From positions 5,436,501-5,500,500 of the forward strand of contig NZ_JARUBL010000001.1 of NCBI RefSeq assembly GCF_029626155.1: a stretch of DNA of 64,000 nt, in the 5' to 3' direction. The stretch is from Solwaraspora sp. WMMD1047 (GTDB taxonomy: Bacteria; Actinomycetota; Actinomycetes; Mycobacteriales; Micromonosporaceae). Positions 33,547 to 42,225 of the stretch are shown piece after piece; the stretch's first letter is position 1, and each line of letters opens with the position of its first letter. Made by a program: the position numbers and the translations under genes. A model generated the notes under the pieces. That model had not been told where the DNA came from and did no database searches. It saw only the letters and a program-made list of their open reading frames with translations.

Positions 33547-34332
33547 ATGTCCAGCAACACCGCTCGGGGTCCGCGCGCCGACCAGCTGGAGATCGCCAGT
33601 GGCGACCTCCAGGTGGTGGCCCGGGTCGTCCAGCTGCTCCGCCTGCTCGCGGGCAACTCCAGCATCGACCTGGTGTCGGCGGCCGAGGAGCTCGGCGTCG
33701 GCAAGTCCACCGCGCACCGGTACCTCGCCTCGATGGAGAACCACGGTCTCCTGCAACGCCGGGACCGCAACCGGTACGAGTTCGGCGTGCTCCTGGCCGA
33801 GCTGGGCACCATGGCCCTGTCCCGGTTGGGGGTCGTCGACCTGGCCGGCCCGGTGATGGAGGAGATCAGCGTTCGGGTTCGGCACACCATCGTGCTGAGC
33901 GTGTGGAACGGCATCTGCCCGGTGGTGGCACAGGTCCGCGAGGACAGCAGCCGGACGGCGCACGTCTCGATAGCGGTCGGCAGCCACCTCGGGCCGAGCG
34001 CCGCGCAGACCCTGGTCTTCTGGGCCTTCCGGGACGAGTCCTTCTACCGGTTCCGTGGCGCACCCGCCGCGGACGCGACCGAAGCCGAGTTGGCGGAGGT
34101 CCGCCGGACCGGGATCTCCATCCGCCAGAGCCCGCGCGACGGCGTCAGCGCCGTGGCCACCCCGGTCAGGGACCCGGCGGGCCGGGTGGTGGCGACCCTG
34201 GCCGCCGTCGACATCTCGCAATTCGTCCCCGAGGAAATCGACAGCCCGCTGGCCCGAGCCCTGCTCTCGGGCGCCGAGACGATCAGCCGGCGGATGGTCA
34301 GCCCACTGGACAACGGGTCGGACCACCCCTGA
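33547..34332 (+). CDS. IclR family transcriptional regulator
   Basis: 261 aa. N-terminal winged helix (residues ~20-80: VVARVVQLLRLLAGNSSIDLVSAAEELGVGKSTAHRYLASMENHGLL) and C-terminal effector domain with TAHVSIAVGSHLGPSAAQTLV and GVSAVATPVRDPAGRVVATLAAVDIS. IclR proteins commonly govern aromatic or carboxylate catabolism. It directly precedes the transporter operon (111-bp gap) and so is the likely local regulator of uptake, alongside the GntR protein. Confidence 0.9.
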   Translation: MSSNTARGPRADQLEIASGDLQVVARVVQLLRLLAGNSSIDLVSAAEELGVGKSTAHRYLASMENHGLLQRRDRNRYEFGVLLAELGTMALSRLGVVDLAGPVMEEISVRVRHTIVLSVWNGICPVVAQVREDSSRTAHVSIAVGSHLGPSAAQTLVFWAFRDESFYRFRGAPAADATEAELAEVRRTGISIRQSPRDGVSAVATPVRDPAGRVVATLAAVDISQFVPEEIDSPLARALLSGAETISRRMVSPLDNGSDHP

Positions 34333-34443
34333 GCGCTCCGGCCGGCGGCCGGAGCGGACCGACGGAACGGCACCGAGAAGCGCCGTCCCATCCCCAACCG
34401 TGACGACGAGGCGACACTCTTAGATCATGAAGAAGGCGATAAA

Positions 34444-35496
34444 ATGAGAAAACTAGGCACATTTACCGCTATCCTGACATGCGCTCTGCTCGTGTCGGCC
34501 TGCGGCGTGGGCGGCGGCGACTCCGGCGACTCCGATGCGAAGACGCTTACCTGGGCCAGCACCGGCGGCCAGTTCCAGGAGGACGAGAAGAACGCCCTCC
34601 AGGTGCCGTTCACCGAGAAGACCGGCACCGAGTTCGTCAACGTCAGCCCGGCCGAGCAGGCCCAGGTGCGCGCGATGGTGACCGCGGGCAAGACAATCTG
34701 GGACCTGGCCAACATGAGCTGGATCTACGCCGGCGCGTACTGCGGTGAGCTGTTCGAGAAGCTCGACGACCCGGCGCTGGACCGCAGCAAGTTCCCGGAG
34801 GGCACCACCGGCGAGTGCTTCGTGCCGACCTACCGGTACGCCAACATCTTCAGCTACAACGCCGACATGTACCCCGGCGACAAGCCGACCACGATCCAGG
34901 ACTTCTTCGACGTCGAGAAGTTTCCCGGCAAGCGGGTGGTCTACGACTACCCGAAGGCCGGTCTCTTCGAGGCGGCGCTGGTCGCCGACGGGGTGGCACC
35001 GGAGGATGTCTACCCGCTCGACCTCGACCGGGCCTTCCGGAAGATCGACACGATCAGGAGCTCGCTGGTCTTCGCCCCCAGCTACGGCGCCATCCAGCAG
35101 ATGCTCGTCGACAAGCAGGCCAGCATGGTGCTGACCGTGACCGCCCGGACCATCGTCTCGGCGCAGAGCGGCGCCAACCTCGTCCCGGTCTGGGACTTCA
35201 ACACCACCGACATCGGCGCGCTGGTCATCCCCAAGGGCACCCCGAACAAGGCCCTCGCCCAGGAGATGCTCGCCTTCGTCACCGAGCCCGAGCAGTCCAT
35301 CGCGTACGCCAAGCTGACCGGCACCGCTCCCTCCCGGCCGGAGGTCGACCTCGAATCGGTCGGCTACACCGACGAGCAGAAGAAGTTCAACGCCTTCCTG
35401 CCCGACCGCGGCCGCACCATCGAGCAGGACAAGCAGTGGTGGATCGAGAACACCGACGCGCTCGTCCAGCGCTGGACGAGCTGGAAGGTCGGCTGA
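34444..35496 (+). CDS. ABC transporter substrate-binding lipoprotein (PotD/PotF class)
   Basis: 350 aa. A lipoprotein signal ends in LLVSAC (Cys ~20). The mature part (LTWASTGGQFQEDEKNALQVPFTEKTGTEFVNVSPAEQAQVRAMVTAG...DLANMSWIYAGAYC) belongs to the spermidine/putrescine-type binding-protein class, whose members also bind other small cations, carboxylates and amino-carboxylates. First gene of a transporter operon with a fused permease and ATPase. Ligand not predictable. RBS GAAGG. Confidence 0.9.
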   Translation: MRKLGTFTAILTCALLVSACGVGGGDSGDSDAKTLTWASTGGQFQEDEKNALQVPFTEKTGTEFVNVSPAEQAQVRAMVTAGKTIWDLANMSWIYAGAYCGELFEKLDDPALDRSKFPEGTTGECFVPTYRYANIFSYNADMYPGDKPTTIQDFFDVEKFPGKRVVYDYPKAGLFEAALVADGVAPEDVYPLDLDRAFRKIDTIRSSLVFAPSYGAIQQMLVDKQASMVLTVTARTIVSAQSGANLVPVWDFNTTDIGALVIPKGTPNKALAQEMLAFVTEPEQSIAYAKLTGTAPSRPEVDLESVGYTDEQKKFNAFLPDRGRTIEQDKQWWIENTDALVQRWTSWKVG

Positions 35497-35501
35497 CGCA
35501 G

Positions 35502-37220
35502 ATGTCCGCGCCGACCGCCGCGCCCGAGGCGTCCCCCACCGGACGCCTCGGGCCGGCCCGGATCGCCAGCCGGGTCCGCGCCTCCGGATGGCTGCTCCTG
35601 CTGCCGTCGCTGATCGCCCTGCTGGTCCTCTTCGTCGCCCCGCTGGCCAACGTCGTGGTGGACAGCTTCACCGAACCGACCGTCGGCCTGGACAACTACG
35701 CCTCGCTGTTCACCGACGGATACACCATCCGGGTGCTCGGCCGGACGCTGCTGGTCGCGCTCGTGGTCGCCGTCGTGGGTGCGCTGCTGGCCTTCCCGTA
35801 CGCGTACGCGATGACCCTGGTCGGCCCGACCATGCGCGCCCTGCTGGTGACGATCGTGCTGGTCCCGTTCTGGACCAGCATGATGGCCCGCAACTTCGCC
35901 TGGCTGGTGCTGATGCAGGACGGCGGCCTGATCCAGCAGGCGCTGCGGCCGTTCGGGCTCGGCGACGTCACCCTGCTCGGCACCACGCTGGCGGTGGGCA
36001 TCTCGATGACCCAGGTGCTGCTGCCCTTCCTGGTGCTGCCGATGTACAGCGCCATGTCGCAGATCGACGGGCGGCTGGTGGCGGCCGGGCAGAGCCTCGG
36101 GGCGCCGCGCGCCCGCGCCTTCCGCCGGATCTACCTGCCGCTGGCCACCCCGGGGGTGATCGCCGGCATGTCGCTGGTCTTCGTGCTGGCGCTGGGCTTC
36201 TACGTCACCCCGGCCCTGCTCGGCTCCAACCGCAGCGCGATGATCGCCCAGGTCATCAACGTGCGTACCAAGGAGTTGCTCGACTTCGGCGGGGCCGGCG
36301 CGATCGGCATGTTCCTGCTCGCCGTCACCCTGCTGGTGCTCGGCCTGAGTCGCCGGCTGGCCGGGCAGAACGTGGCGGTGGTCGCGGCCGGCGGCCAGCC
36401 GACCCGCACCGCCCCGTCGGGCCGGGGAGCCTCGGAGGTGCGGCCGTGGCTGAAGGTGCACACCACGATCGTCGCGATTCTGCTCGCCGGTCCCACCCTG
36501 GTGGTGATCCCGATGAGCTTCTCCTCGGGGGTGACCTTCCAGTTCCCGCCGCAGGGCTGGTCGACCCGGTGGTACGAGCGGCTGTTCACCTCGCCCGAGT
36601 GGACCGCGGCGATCCTGAACACCCTCCAGGTCGGCATCTACACCGCGCTGATCGCGACCGTGCTCGGCACCACCGCGGCGTTCGGCCTGATGCGGCTGCG
36701 GCCGCGCTGGCGCGGGCCGCTGAACGCCTTCCTGCTCTCGCCGATGATCGTCCCGCACATCCTGGTCGCCCTGGTGGTCTTCGCCGCGTTCCTGCGGCTG
36801 AGCCTCAACGGCACCCTCTTCGGCATCATCCTGGCCCACACGGCGATGGCCCTGCCGTTCGTGGTGATCGCGGTGACCGCCCGGCTGCAGGGCATGGACC
36901 ACCGGCTGCCCAAGGTCGCGGCGAGCCTCGGCGCCAGCCCGCTCTCGGCGTTCCGCCGGGTCACCCTGCCGCTGGTGCTGCCCGGCGTGCTCTCCGGCGC
37001 GGTGCTGGCGTTCGTCACCTCGCTGGACGAGGTGGTCATCGCCCTGTTCCTGCAGGCCCCCGGGGCGATCACCCTGCCGGTGCAGATGTTCAACAGCATC
37101 ACCATCCAGATCGACCCGACCATCTCCGCCGCGTCGAGCGTGATGGTCCTGCTGGTAAGCGTTCCCATCCTGTTCGCACAGATCGCCGGCGCCCGACGCG
37201 GGAAGAGAGGCACCCGATGA
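35502..37220 (+). CDS. Fused ABC permease (PotB-PotC-like, two TMD domains)
   Basis: 572 aa from ATG 35502, 5 bp after the binding-protein stop. Two complete BPD_transp_1 domains lie in one chain: the first (residues ~25-285) with EAA-like loop LVAAGQSLGAPRARAFRRIYLPLATPGVIAG, the second (~310-565) with KVAASLGASPLSAFRRVTLPLVLPGVLSG. About 12 TM helices. Separate PotB and PotC subunits are the rule, so this is a natural fusion, joined by a ~30-residue polar linker near residue 300 (GGQPTRTAPSGRGASEVRPW). ATGA overlap with the ATPase gene. Confidence 0.9.
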   Translation: MSAPTAAPEASPTGRLGPARIASRVRASGWLLLLPSLIALLVLFVAPLANVVVDSFTEPTVGLDNYASLFTDGYTIRVLGRTLLVALVVAVVGALLAFPYAYAMTLVGPTMRALLVTIVLVPFWTSMMARNFAWLVLMQDGGLIQQALRPFGLGDVTLLGTTLAVGISMTQVLLPFLVLPMYSAMSQIDGRLVAAGQSLGAPRARAFRRIYLPLATPGVIAGMSLVFVLALGFYVTPALLGSNRSAMIAQVINVRTKELLDFGGAGAIGMFLLAVTLLVLGLSRRLAGQNVAVVAAGGQPTRTAPSGRGASEVRPWLKVHTTIVAILLAGPTLVVIPMSFSSGVTFQFPPQGWSTRWYERLFTSPEWTAAILNTLQVGIYTALIATVLGTTAAFGLMRLRPRWRGPLNAFLLSPMIVPHILVALVVFAAFLRLSLNGTLFGIILAHTAMALPFVVIAVTARLQGMDHRLPKVAASLGASPLSAFRRVTLPLVLPGVLSGAVLAFVTSLDEVVIALFLQAPGAITLPVQMFNSITIQIDPTISAASSVMVLLVSVPILFAQIAGARRGKRGTR

Positions 37221-38344
37221 GCTCCGCCACGCACCAGCAGCCGGACCCGCCGGCACCGGCCGTCCGCACCGGCGGCGGCCGGGTCGAGCTGGTGGACCTC
37301 TGCAAGCGGTACGGCGGCAGCGGCGAACCGGCCGCCGTCGACCACATCAACCTCGACATCCAGCCGGGCGAGTTCATCACCCTGCTGGGGCCCAGCGGCT
37401 CCGGCAAGACGACCACGCTCAACATGATCGTCGGTTTCACCGAGCCCACCTCGGGCCGGATCGTCCTCAACGGCCGCGACATCTCCCGGACCCCGGCGCA
37501 CAAGCGCAACTTCGGGATGGTGTTTCAGAACTACGCCCTCTTCCCCCACCTGACGGTGGCCCAGAACGTCACCTTCCCGCTGCGCGAGCGGAAGGTGCCC
37601 GCCGCCGAGGCGGCCCGCCGGGTCGGCGAGGCGCTGGAGCTGGTCGACCTGGGCGCGATGGGCAACCGGCGGCCGCACGAGCTCTCCGGCGGCCAGCAGC
37701 AACGGGTCGCGCTGGCCCGCGCGGTGGTCTTCTCCCCCAGCGTGCTGCTGCTCGACGAACCGCTGAGCGCGCTGGACCGCAAGCTGCGCCAGTCGCTGCA
37801 GCGTGAGATCAAGCGGCTGCACCAGGAGCTGGGGCTGACCTTCGTCTTCGTCACCCACGACCAGGACGAGGCGATGACCCTCTCGGACCGGATCGCGATC
37901 TTCGACGGCGGGCGGATCGTCGCGGTCGGCACCCCGGCCGAGCTCTACCACCGGCCCACCACCCAGTTCGTGGCGCGGTTCCTCGGCGAGTCGAACGTCT
38001 TCGCCGGCCGGTACCGGGCGGCGGACGTTTACGAGTGGCACGGCCACAAGTGGGCCGTGGCCGCGCCACCCGCCGCCGCCGCCGAGGAGCAGGCGCTGAT
38101 CGTCCGGCCGGAACACCTGCAGGTCGCCGACGAGGAGGGTGCGGTGCCGGCCGGCAGCAACACCGCCCCGGCGACCATCACCGACGTCTCCTTCTACGGC
38201 ACGTACTACCGGCTGGAGCTGGCCTTCGACGACGAGTCGACCGGCTGCGCGGTGCTGCCGGTCGGCGCCGCGGCGGCGGTCGAGCCGGGCCGCCGGGTGA
38301 TCGCCCACTGGCGGCCCGAGCACCAGGTCCTGGTCACCGAGTGA
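37217..38344 (+). CDS. ABC transporter ATP-binding protein (PotA-like)
   Basis: 375 aa. Walker A GPSGSGKTT (~residues 62-70), Q-loop MVFQNYALFPHLTVAQNV, signature ELSGGQQQRVALARAV, Walker B VLLLDEPLSALD, switch His in FVTHDQDEAM. A C-terminal TOBE domain (residues ~285-370) is present, as in PotA/MalK-type importers. Starts at 37217 inside an ATGA overlap with the permease. Energises import by the fused permease. Confidence 0.93.
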   Translation: MSSATHQQPDPPAPAVRTGGGRVELVDLCKRYGGSGEPAAVDHINLDIQPGEFITLLGPSGSGKTTTLNMIVGFTEPTSGRIVLNGRDISRTPAHKRNFGMVFQNYALFPHLTVAQNVTFPLRERKVPAAEAARRVGEALELVDLGAMGNRRPHELSGGQQQRVALARAVVFSPSVLLLDEPLSALDRKLRQSLQREIKRLHQELGLTFVFVTHDQDEAMTLSDRIAIFDGGRIVAVGTPAELYHRPTTQFVARFLGESNVFAGRYRAADVYEWHGHKWAVAAPPAAAAEEQALIVRPEHLQVADEEGAVPAGSNTAPATITDVSFYGTYYRLELAFDDESTGCAVLPVGAAAAVEPGRRVIAHWRPEHQVLVTE

Positions 38345-38393
38345 ACCCCGACGAGTCCGCCTTGACGAACGAACCCCTGACAAGGAAGACACC

Positions 38394-39335
38394 ATGATCC
38401 CAGTCGACTACCCGTTCAACCCCGAGGCGGACTCCGACCGCAAGGTCGCCGACCCGGAGGCCGACGCCCTGCTGGTCGGGGCGGTGGACCTGCACCAGCA
38501 CCCCGGCCCGAGCCCGTTCCCGAGGCGGATGAGCATCCTGGACGCGGCCCGGGACGCGGCCAGCGTCGGCTTCCGGGCGATCGTGGCCAAGTCCCACCAC
38601 CACAGCATGGTCACCGACATCCTGGCCCTGCGCTCCGCCGGCCTGGCCGAGGTGTCGACCGAGGTGTACGGCGGGATCGCGCTGAACCGGACCGTCGGCG
38701 GCCTCAACCCGTACGCGGTCGAGCTGGCGCTGCGGATGGGCGGCCGGATGGTGTGGTTCCCGACGCTCTCCTCGGCCGCCCACGTCCGGCACCACGACGG
38801 GCACGACTCGGGCTTCCCCAGCCCGGAGGTGGACCTGCGTCCCAACGAGATCATCTCGATCCTCGACGAGCGGGGCCGGGTGCTCCCCGAGGTGCAGGAC
38901 ATCCTCTCGGTGATCGCGGCCGAGGACGCAGTGTTGACCTGCGGCCACCTCGGGGTCGACGAGGCCCAGCCGCTGATCGACGCCGCGCTCGCCGCCGGGG
39001 TCGGGCGAATCCTGGTGAACCACCCCTGCTTCGTGGTCGAGGCCTCGGTCGAGCAGGCGGTGGCCTGGGCCCGGCAGGGGGTCACCATCGAGCACTGCAT
39101 CATCATGTACTTCGGCCGCCCGGAGCGGCGCCGGGACCTGGGCGAGCTGCTCACCTTCATCAAGGAGGTGGGGGTCGGGCAGACCGTGCTCTCCTCGGAC
39201 TCCGGCCAGAAGACCAACCCGCTGCCGGTGACCCTCTACCGCCGGGCCGTGCGCGGCCTGCTGGACGCGGGCATCTCCGAGTCCGACATCCGGCAACTGG
39301 TCGGGACGAACGCCGGACAGCTGCTGCTGCCATGA
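38394..39335 (+). CDS. DUF6282 family putative metal-dependent hydrolase (copy 2)
   Basis: 313 aa. It is a paralogue of the gene at 22520 and closer to the DUF6282 norm: His34 and His36 in AVDLHQHPGPSPFPRRM, VAKSHHHSMV, YGGIALNRTVGGLNPYAVELALRMGG, TCGHLG, VNHPCF and SSDSGQ. The HxH / Lys / His / His / Asp order mirrors amidohydrolase metal ligands. Activity unknown. The gene follows the importer by 49 bp and is followed by a lactonase-like gene with an ATGA overlap. Confidence 0.75.
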   Translation: MIPVDYPFNPEADSDRKVADPEADALLVGAVDLHQHPGPSPFPRRMSILDAARDAASVGFRAIVAKSHHHSMVTDILALRSAGLAEVSTEVYGGIALNRTVGGLNPYAVELALRMGGRMVWFPTLSSAAHVRHHDGHDSGFPSPEVDLRPNEIISILDERGRVLPEVQDILSVIAAEDAVLTCGHLGVDEAQPLIDAALAAGVGRILVNHPCFVVEASVEQAVAWARQGVTIEHCIIMYFGRPERRRDLGELLTFIKEVGVGQTVLSSDSGQKTNPLPVTLYRRAVRGLLDAGISESDIRQLVGTNAGQLLLP

Positions 39336-40162
39336 CCGGCGCCCGCTACCAGGTCACCATCGTCCGGTACGGCACCCGGCAGACCGTCCGCAGCGACGTC
39401 TACCTGAACTACCACCTCTACGGCGAGCCCGACGGTCCAATCCGGATGGACTACTACTTCTGGCTCATCCGCGACCGCGACCGCACCATCGTGGTGGACA
39501 CCGGGTTCTCCGCGGCCGGGGGTGCCCGCCGCCGGCGGACCACCACGATCGAACCGGCGACGGCGTTCGCCGCGCTGGGGGTGGAGACCGCCGCCGGGCC
39601 GCCGGTGGTGGTCACCCACGCCCACTACGACCACATCGGCAACCTCGACCTCTTCCCGGCCTCGCCGGTGCTCATCGCGGCCGCCGAGTACGAGTTCTGG
39701 ACCGGCCCCTACGCCGACCGGACCCTGCTGCACCACTCCGTCGAGGACGCGGAGATCGACCTGCTGCGGCAGGCCGACCGGGAGGGCCGGCTGCGGACCT
39801 TCGGCGACGAACTGGTCCTGGCGCCGGGGGTGCGGCTGATCCGGGTCGGCGGGCACACCCCCGGGCAGACCGTCGTCACCGTCGACACCGACGCCGGCGT
39901 GGTGCTGCTGGCCTCGGACGCCGTGCACTACTACGAGGAGTACGAACGCAGCATGCCGTTCACGCAGGTGGCCAACCTGGTCGACATGTACGCCGGCTTC
40001 GAACGCATCCGCGCCATGGTCGGCACCGGCGCGGTCGACCACCTGGTCACCGGCCACGACCCGGACACCCTGGCCCGGTTCACCCCGGTCACCGAGGGCG
40101 AACTGACCGGCCACGCCGCCACGATCGGCCACGCCGCCACGATCGGAGAGGAGCCCCGATGA
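39332..40162 (+). CDS. Metallo-beta-lactamase-fold hydrolase, lactonase-like (copy 2)
   Basis: 276 aa from ATG 39332. Metal ligands His96, His98, Asp100, His101 (VTHAHYDHIGN), a third His in VGGHTPGQTVVTV, an Asp in LLASDAVHYYEEYERSMPF and a last His in LVTGHDPD: the complete AHL-lactonase-type set. The C-terminus carries a small tandem repeat (GHAATI twice). Only distantly similar to copy 1 at 24018, so the two probably act on different lactones or esters. Overlaps both neighbours by 4 bp. Confidence 0.88.
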   Translation: MTGARYQVTIVRYGTRQTVRSDVYLNYHLYGEPDGPIRMDYYFWLIRDRDRTIVVDTGFSAAGGARRRRTTTIEPATAFAALGVETAAGPPVVVTHAHYDHIGNLDLFPASPVLIAAAEYEFWTGPYADRTLLHHSVEDAEIDLLRQADREGRLRTFGDELVLAPGVRLIRVGGHTPGQTVVTVDTDAGVVLLASDAVHYYEEYERSMPFTQVANLVDMYAGFERIRAMVGTGAVDHLVTGHDPDTLARFTPVTEGELTGHAATIGHAATIGEEPR

Positions 40163-41076
40163 GGATCGGCTTCGCCGGACTCGGCAACATGGGCGGCCGG
40201 ATGGCCGCCTGCATCACCGGCGGCGGCCGGGACGTGCTCGGCTACGACGTACGCCCGGAGCATGTGACCGCGACCGGCGCGGAGCCGGCGGCGTCGGTCG
40301 GCGAGTTGACCGACGGCAGCGACCTGCTGCTGCTGTCGCTGCCGGACAGCCGGGTGGTGGAGGCGGTCGTGCTCGGCGACGACGGGGTGCTCGCGCACGC
40401 CCGACCGGGTCAGATCGTGGTCGACCTCTCCACCGCGGCTCCGGACTCGACCACCAGGCTGCATGGGCTGCTCGCCGACCGGGGTGCGGCGTACCTCGAC
40501 GCGGGTGTCTCCGGCGGCGCGGCCGCGGCCGAGCAGGGGACGTTGACCCTGATGGTCGGCGGCGAGGCTGAGGTCCTCGACCGCGCCCGGCCGGTCCTGG
40601 AACTGTTCTCGGCGCACATCTTCCACTGTGGGCCGAGCGGCGCCGGGCACACGGTCAAACTGCTCAACAACTTTCTCAACGCGATCGCGTTGTCGGCCAC
40701 CGCCGAGGTGATGGTCGCCGGGAAGAAGGCCGGTCTGGATCTGGCAACCCTGCTCGCGGTCCTCAACGCCAGCTCCGGGGTCAACTTCGCCACCCTGAAC
40801 CGGTTCCCGAAGATCATCCACGGCGACTACCTCAAGGGTGGGCTCACCAACACCCTGATGCTCAAGGACGTGCACCTCTACGCCGAGCTGGTGGCCCGGC
40901 TCGGCGTGATCAGCCCCAACTCGGCCGGACCGCTGGCCAGCTTCGGGCTGGCCCGCGCGCTCGGCTACGCCGACGAGATCAGCAACACCGTGGTCGACGC
41001 GATCGGCGACCTCTCCGGCGGCGTCCGGCTACACACCACGGAACAGGCACCCCCGAGAGAGGAACCGACCAGATGA
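40159..41076 (+). CDS. NAD(P)-dependent 3-hydroxyisobutyrate dehydrogenase-family enzyme
   Basis: 305 aa. The Rossmann start GFAGLGNMGGRMA (residues 4-16) is followed by DAGVSGGAAAAEQGTLTLMVGG, the substrate-binding signature, and catalytic Lys167 in GHTVKLLNNFLNA. The family oxidises beta-hydroxyacids (3-hydroxyisobutyrate, tartronate semialdehyde, 6-phosphogluconate-like). In this operon it would oxidise a hydroxyacid released by lactone hydrolysis. ATGA overlaps on both sides. Confidence 0.9.
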   Translation: MRIGFAGLGNMGGRMAACITGGGRDVLGYDVRPEHVTATGAEPAASVGELTDGSDLLLLSLPDSRVVEAVVLGDDGVLAHARPGQIVVDLSTAAPDSTTRLHGLLADRGAAYLDAGVSGGAAAAEQGTLTLMVGGEAEVLDRARPVLELFSAHIFHCGPSGAGHTVKLLNNFLNAIALSATAEVMVAGKKAGLDLATLLAVLNASSGVNFATLNRFPKIIHGDYLKGGLTNTLMLKDVHLYAELVARLGVISPNSAGPLASFGLARALGYADEISNTVVDAIGDLSGGVRLHTTEQAPPREEPTR

Positions 41077-41441
41077 GGATCGTCCACGGCCGGGCCGACG
41101 GGATCGGCTCGGACCAGCGCGACACGGTCACCGGCGAGGTGTGGTTCGACCCGGTCCTGCCCGCCACCGACGGCGTCACCATCACCACGGTCTTCTTCGC
41201 CCCCGGCGCCCGCACCTACTGGCACCGGCACGAGAACGGCCAGATCCTGCAGGTGCTCGCCGGACGCGGGCTGATCTGCACCGACGGCGAGCGGCCGCGC
41301 ACCATCAGCGCCGGCGACACCGTCTGGGTGCCGCCCGGCGAGCGGCACTGGCACGGCGCCGCGCCCGACTCGGTCATGACCCACACCGCGATCTCGCTCG
41401 GCGCCACCAGCTGGGCGGAGGAGGTAACCGACGATGACTGA
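41073..41441 (+). CDS. Small cupin domain protein
   Basis: 122 aa single cupin barrel with metal motif TYWHRHENGQILQVLAGRGLICTDGE (HxHxnG...) and second motif PPGERHWHGAAP. Proteins of this form are frequently found next to carboxymuconolactone-decarboxylase-type genes, and fusions of the two domains exist. It overlaps the next gene, which is of that type, by 8 bp. Possible isomerase, lactonase or dehydratase; not decided by sequence. Confidence 0.85.
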   Translation: MRIVHGRADGIGSDQRDTVTGEVWFDPVLPATDGVTITTVFFAPGARTYWHRHENGQILQVLAGRGLICTDGERPRTISAGDTVWVPPGERHWHGAAPDSVMTHTAISLGATSWAEEVTDDD

Positions 41442-42225
41442 CCCGAGCGCGTTGACCGCCCGGCAGGAAGAGATCAAGCAGGAGTTCATCCGGGTACGCG
41501 GGGCGTGGAGCGACACCTGGGAGGGGGTGCTCCGGCTCGACCCGGAGTTCCTCCGGGCGTACCTCGACTTCTCCGCCGTGCCGTGGCGCAAGAACCACCT
41601 CGACGACAAGGTCAAGGAGTTCATCTACATCGCGATCGACGCCAACGCCACCCACATGTACCTGCCCGGCGTACGCCAGCACATCCGGGCCGCCCTCCAG
41701 CTGGGCGCCACCGGTCAGGAGATCATGGAGGTGCTCGAACTCTCGGCGACCCTGGGCATCCACGCGATGAACATCGGCGTGCCGATCCTGGTCGAGGTGC
41801 TGCAGGAGAAGGGTCTGCGCAGCGGCCCGGCGCCGCTGACCGAGGAGCAGGAGCAGCTCAAGGCCGAGTTCACCCGGACCCGCGGATACTGGCACGCCTT
41901 CTGGGACGAGATCCTCGAACTCGACCCGGAGATGTTCACGGCGTACACCGAGTTCTCCGCCGTGCCGTGGCGGTCGGGCACCCTCGAACCGAAGGTGAAG
42001 GAGTTCGTCTACATCGCCTTCGACACCGCCGCCACCCACCTCTACCAGCCGGGGCTCAAGCTGCACATCGAAAACGCCATCGGGTACGGGGCCACGCCGC
42101 AGGAGATCCTGGAGGTCATGGAGATCGCCTCGGTGCTCGGCATCCACGGGGTCACCGCCGCCGCCCCGATCCTGATCGAGGAGCTTGCGGCGATAGCGGA
42201 GGCGCCCGATCAGCGGGCGACGTAG
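41434..42225 (+). CDS. Tandem carboxymuconolactone decarboxylase-domain protein
   Basis: 263 aa made of two homologous halves. Half 1 (residues ~8-125): FLRAYLDFSAVPWRKNHLDDKVKEFIYIAIDANATHMYLPGVRQHI. Half 2 (~138-255): MFTAYTEFSAVPWRSGTLEPKVKEFVYIAFDTAATHLYQPGLKLHI. The usual CMD Cys residues are absent and conserved His residues (TH, QH/LH) remain. An internal duplication gives a pseudo-dimer of a normally homo-oligomeric fold. Last gene of the importer operon; overlaps the convergent SDR by 16 bp. Confidence 0.85.
   Translation: MTDPSALTARQEEIKQEFIRVRGAWSDTWEGVLRLDPEFLRAYLDFSAVPWRKNHLDDKVKEFIYIAIDANATHMYLPGVRQHIRAALQLGATGQEIMEVLELSATLGIHAMNIGVPILVEVLQEKGLRSGPAPLTEEQEQLKAEFTRTRGYWHAFWDEILELDPEMFTAYTEFSAVPWRSGTLEPKVKEFVYIAFDTAATHLYQPGLKLHIENAIGYGATPQEILEVMEIASVLGIHGVTAAAPILIEELAAIAEAPDQRAT

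Noticed and set aside
34815-35501. Upstream extension of the fused permease frame
   Set aside because: It lies inside the binding-protein gene in another frame; the permease begins at 35502.
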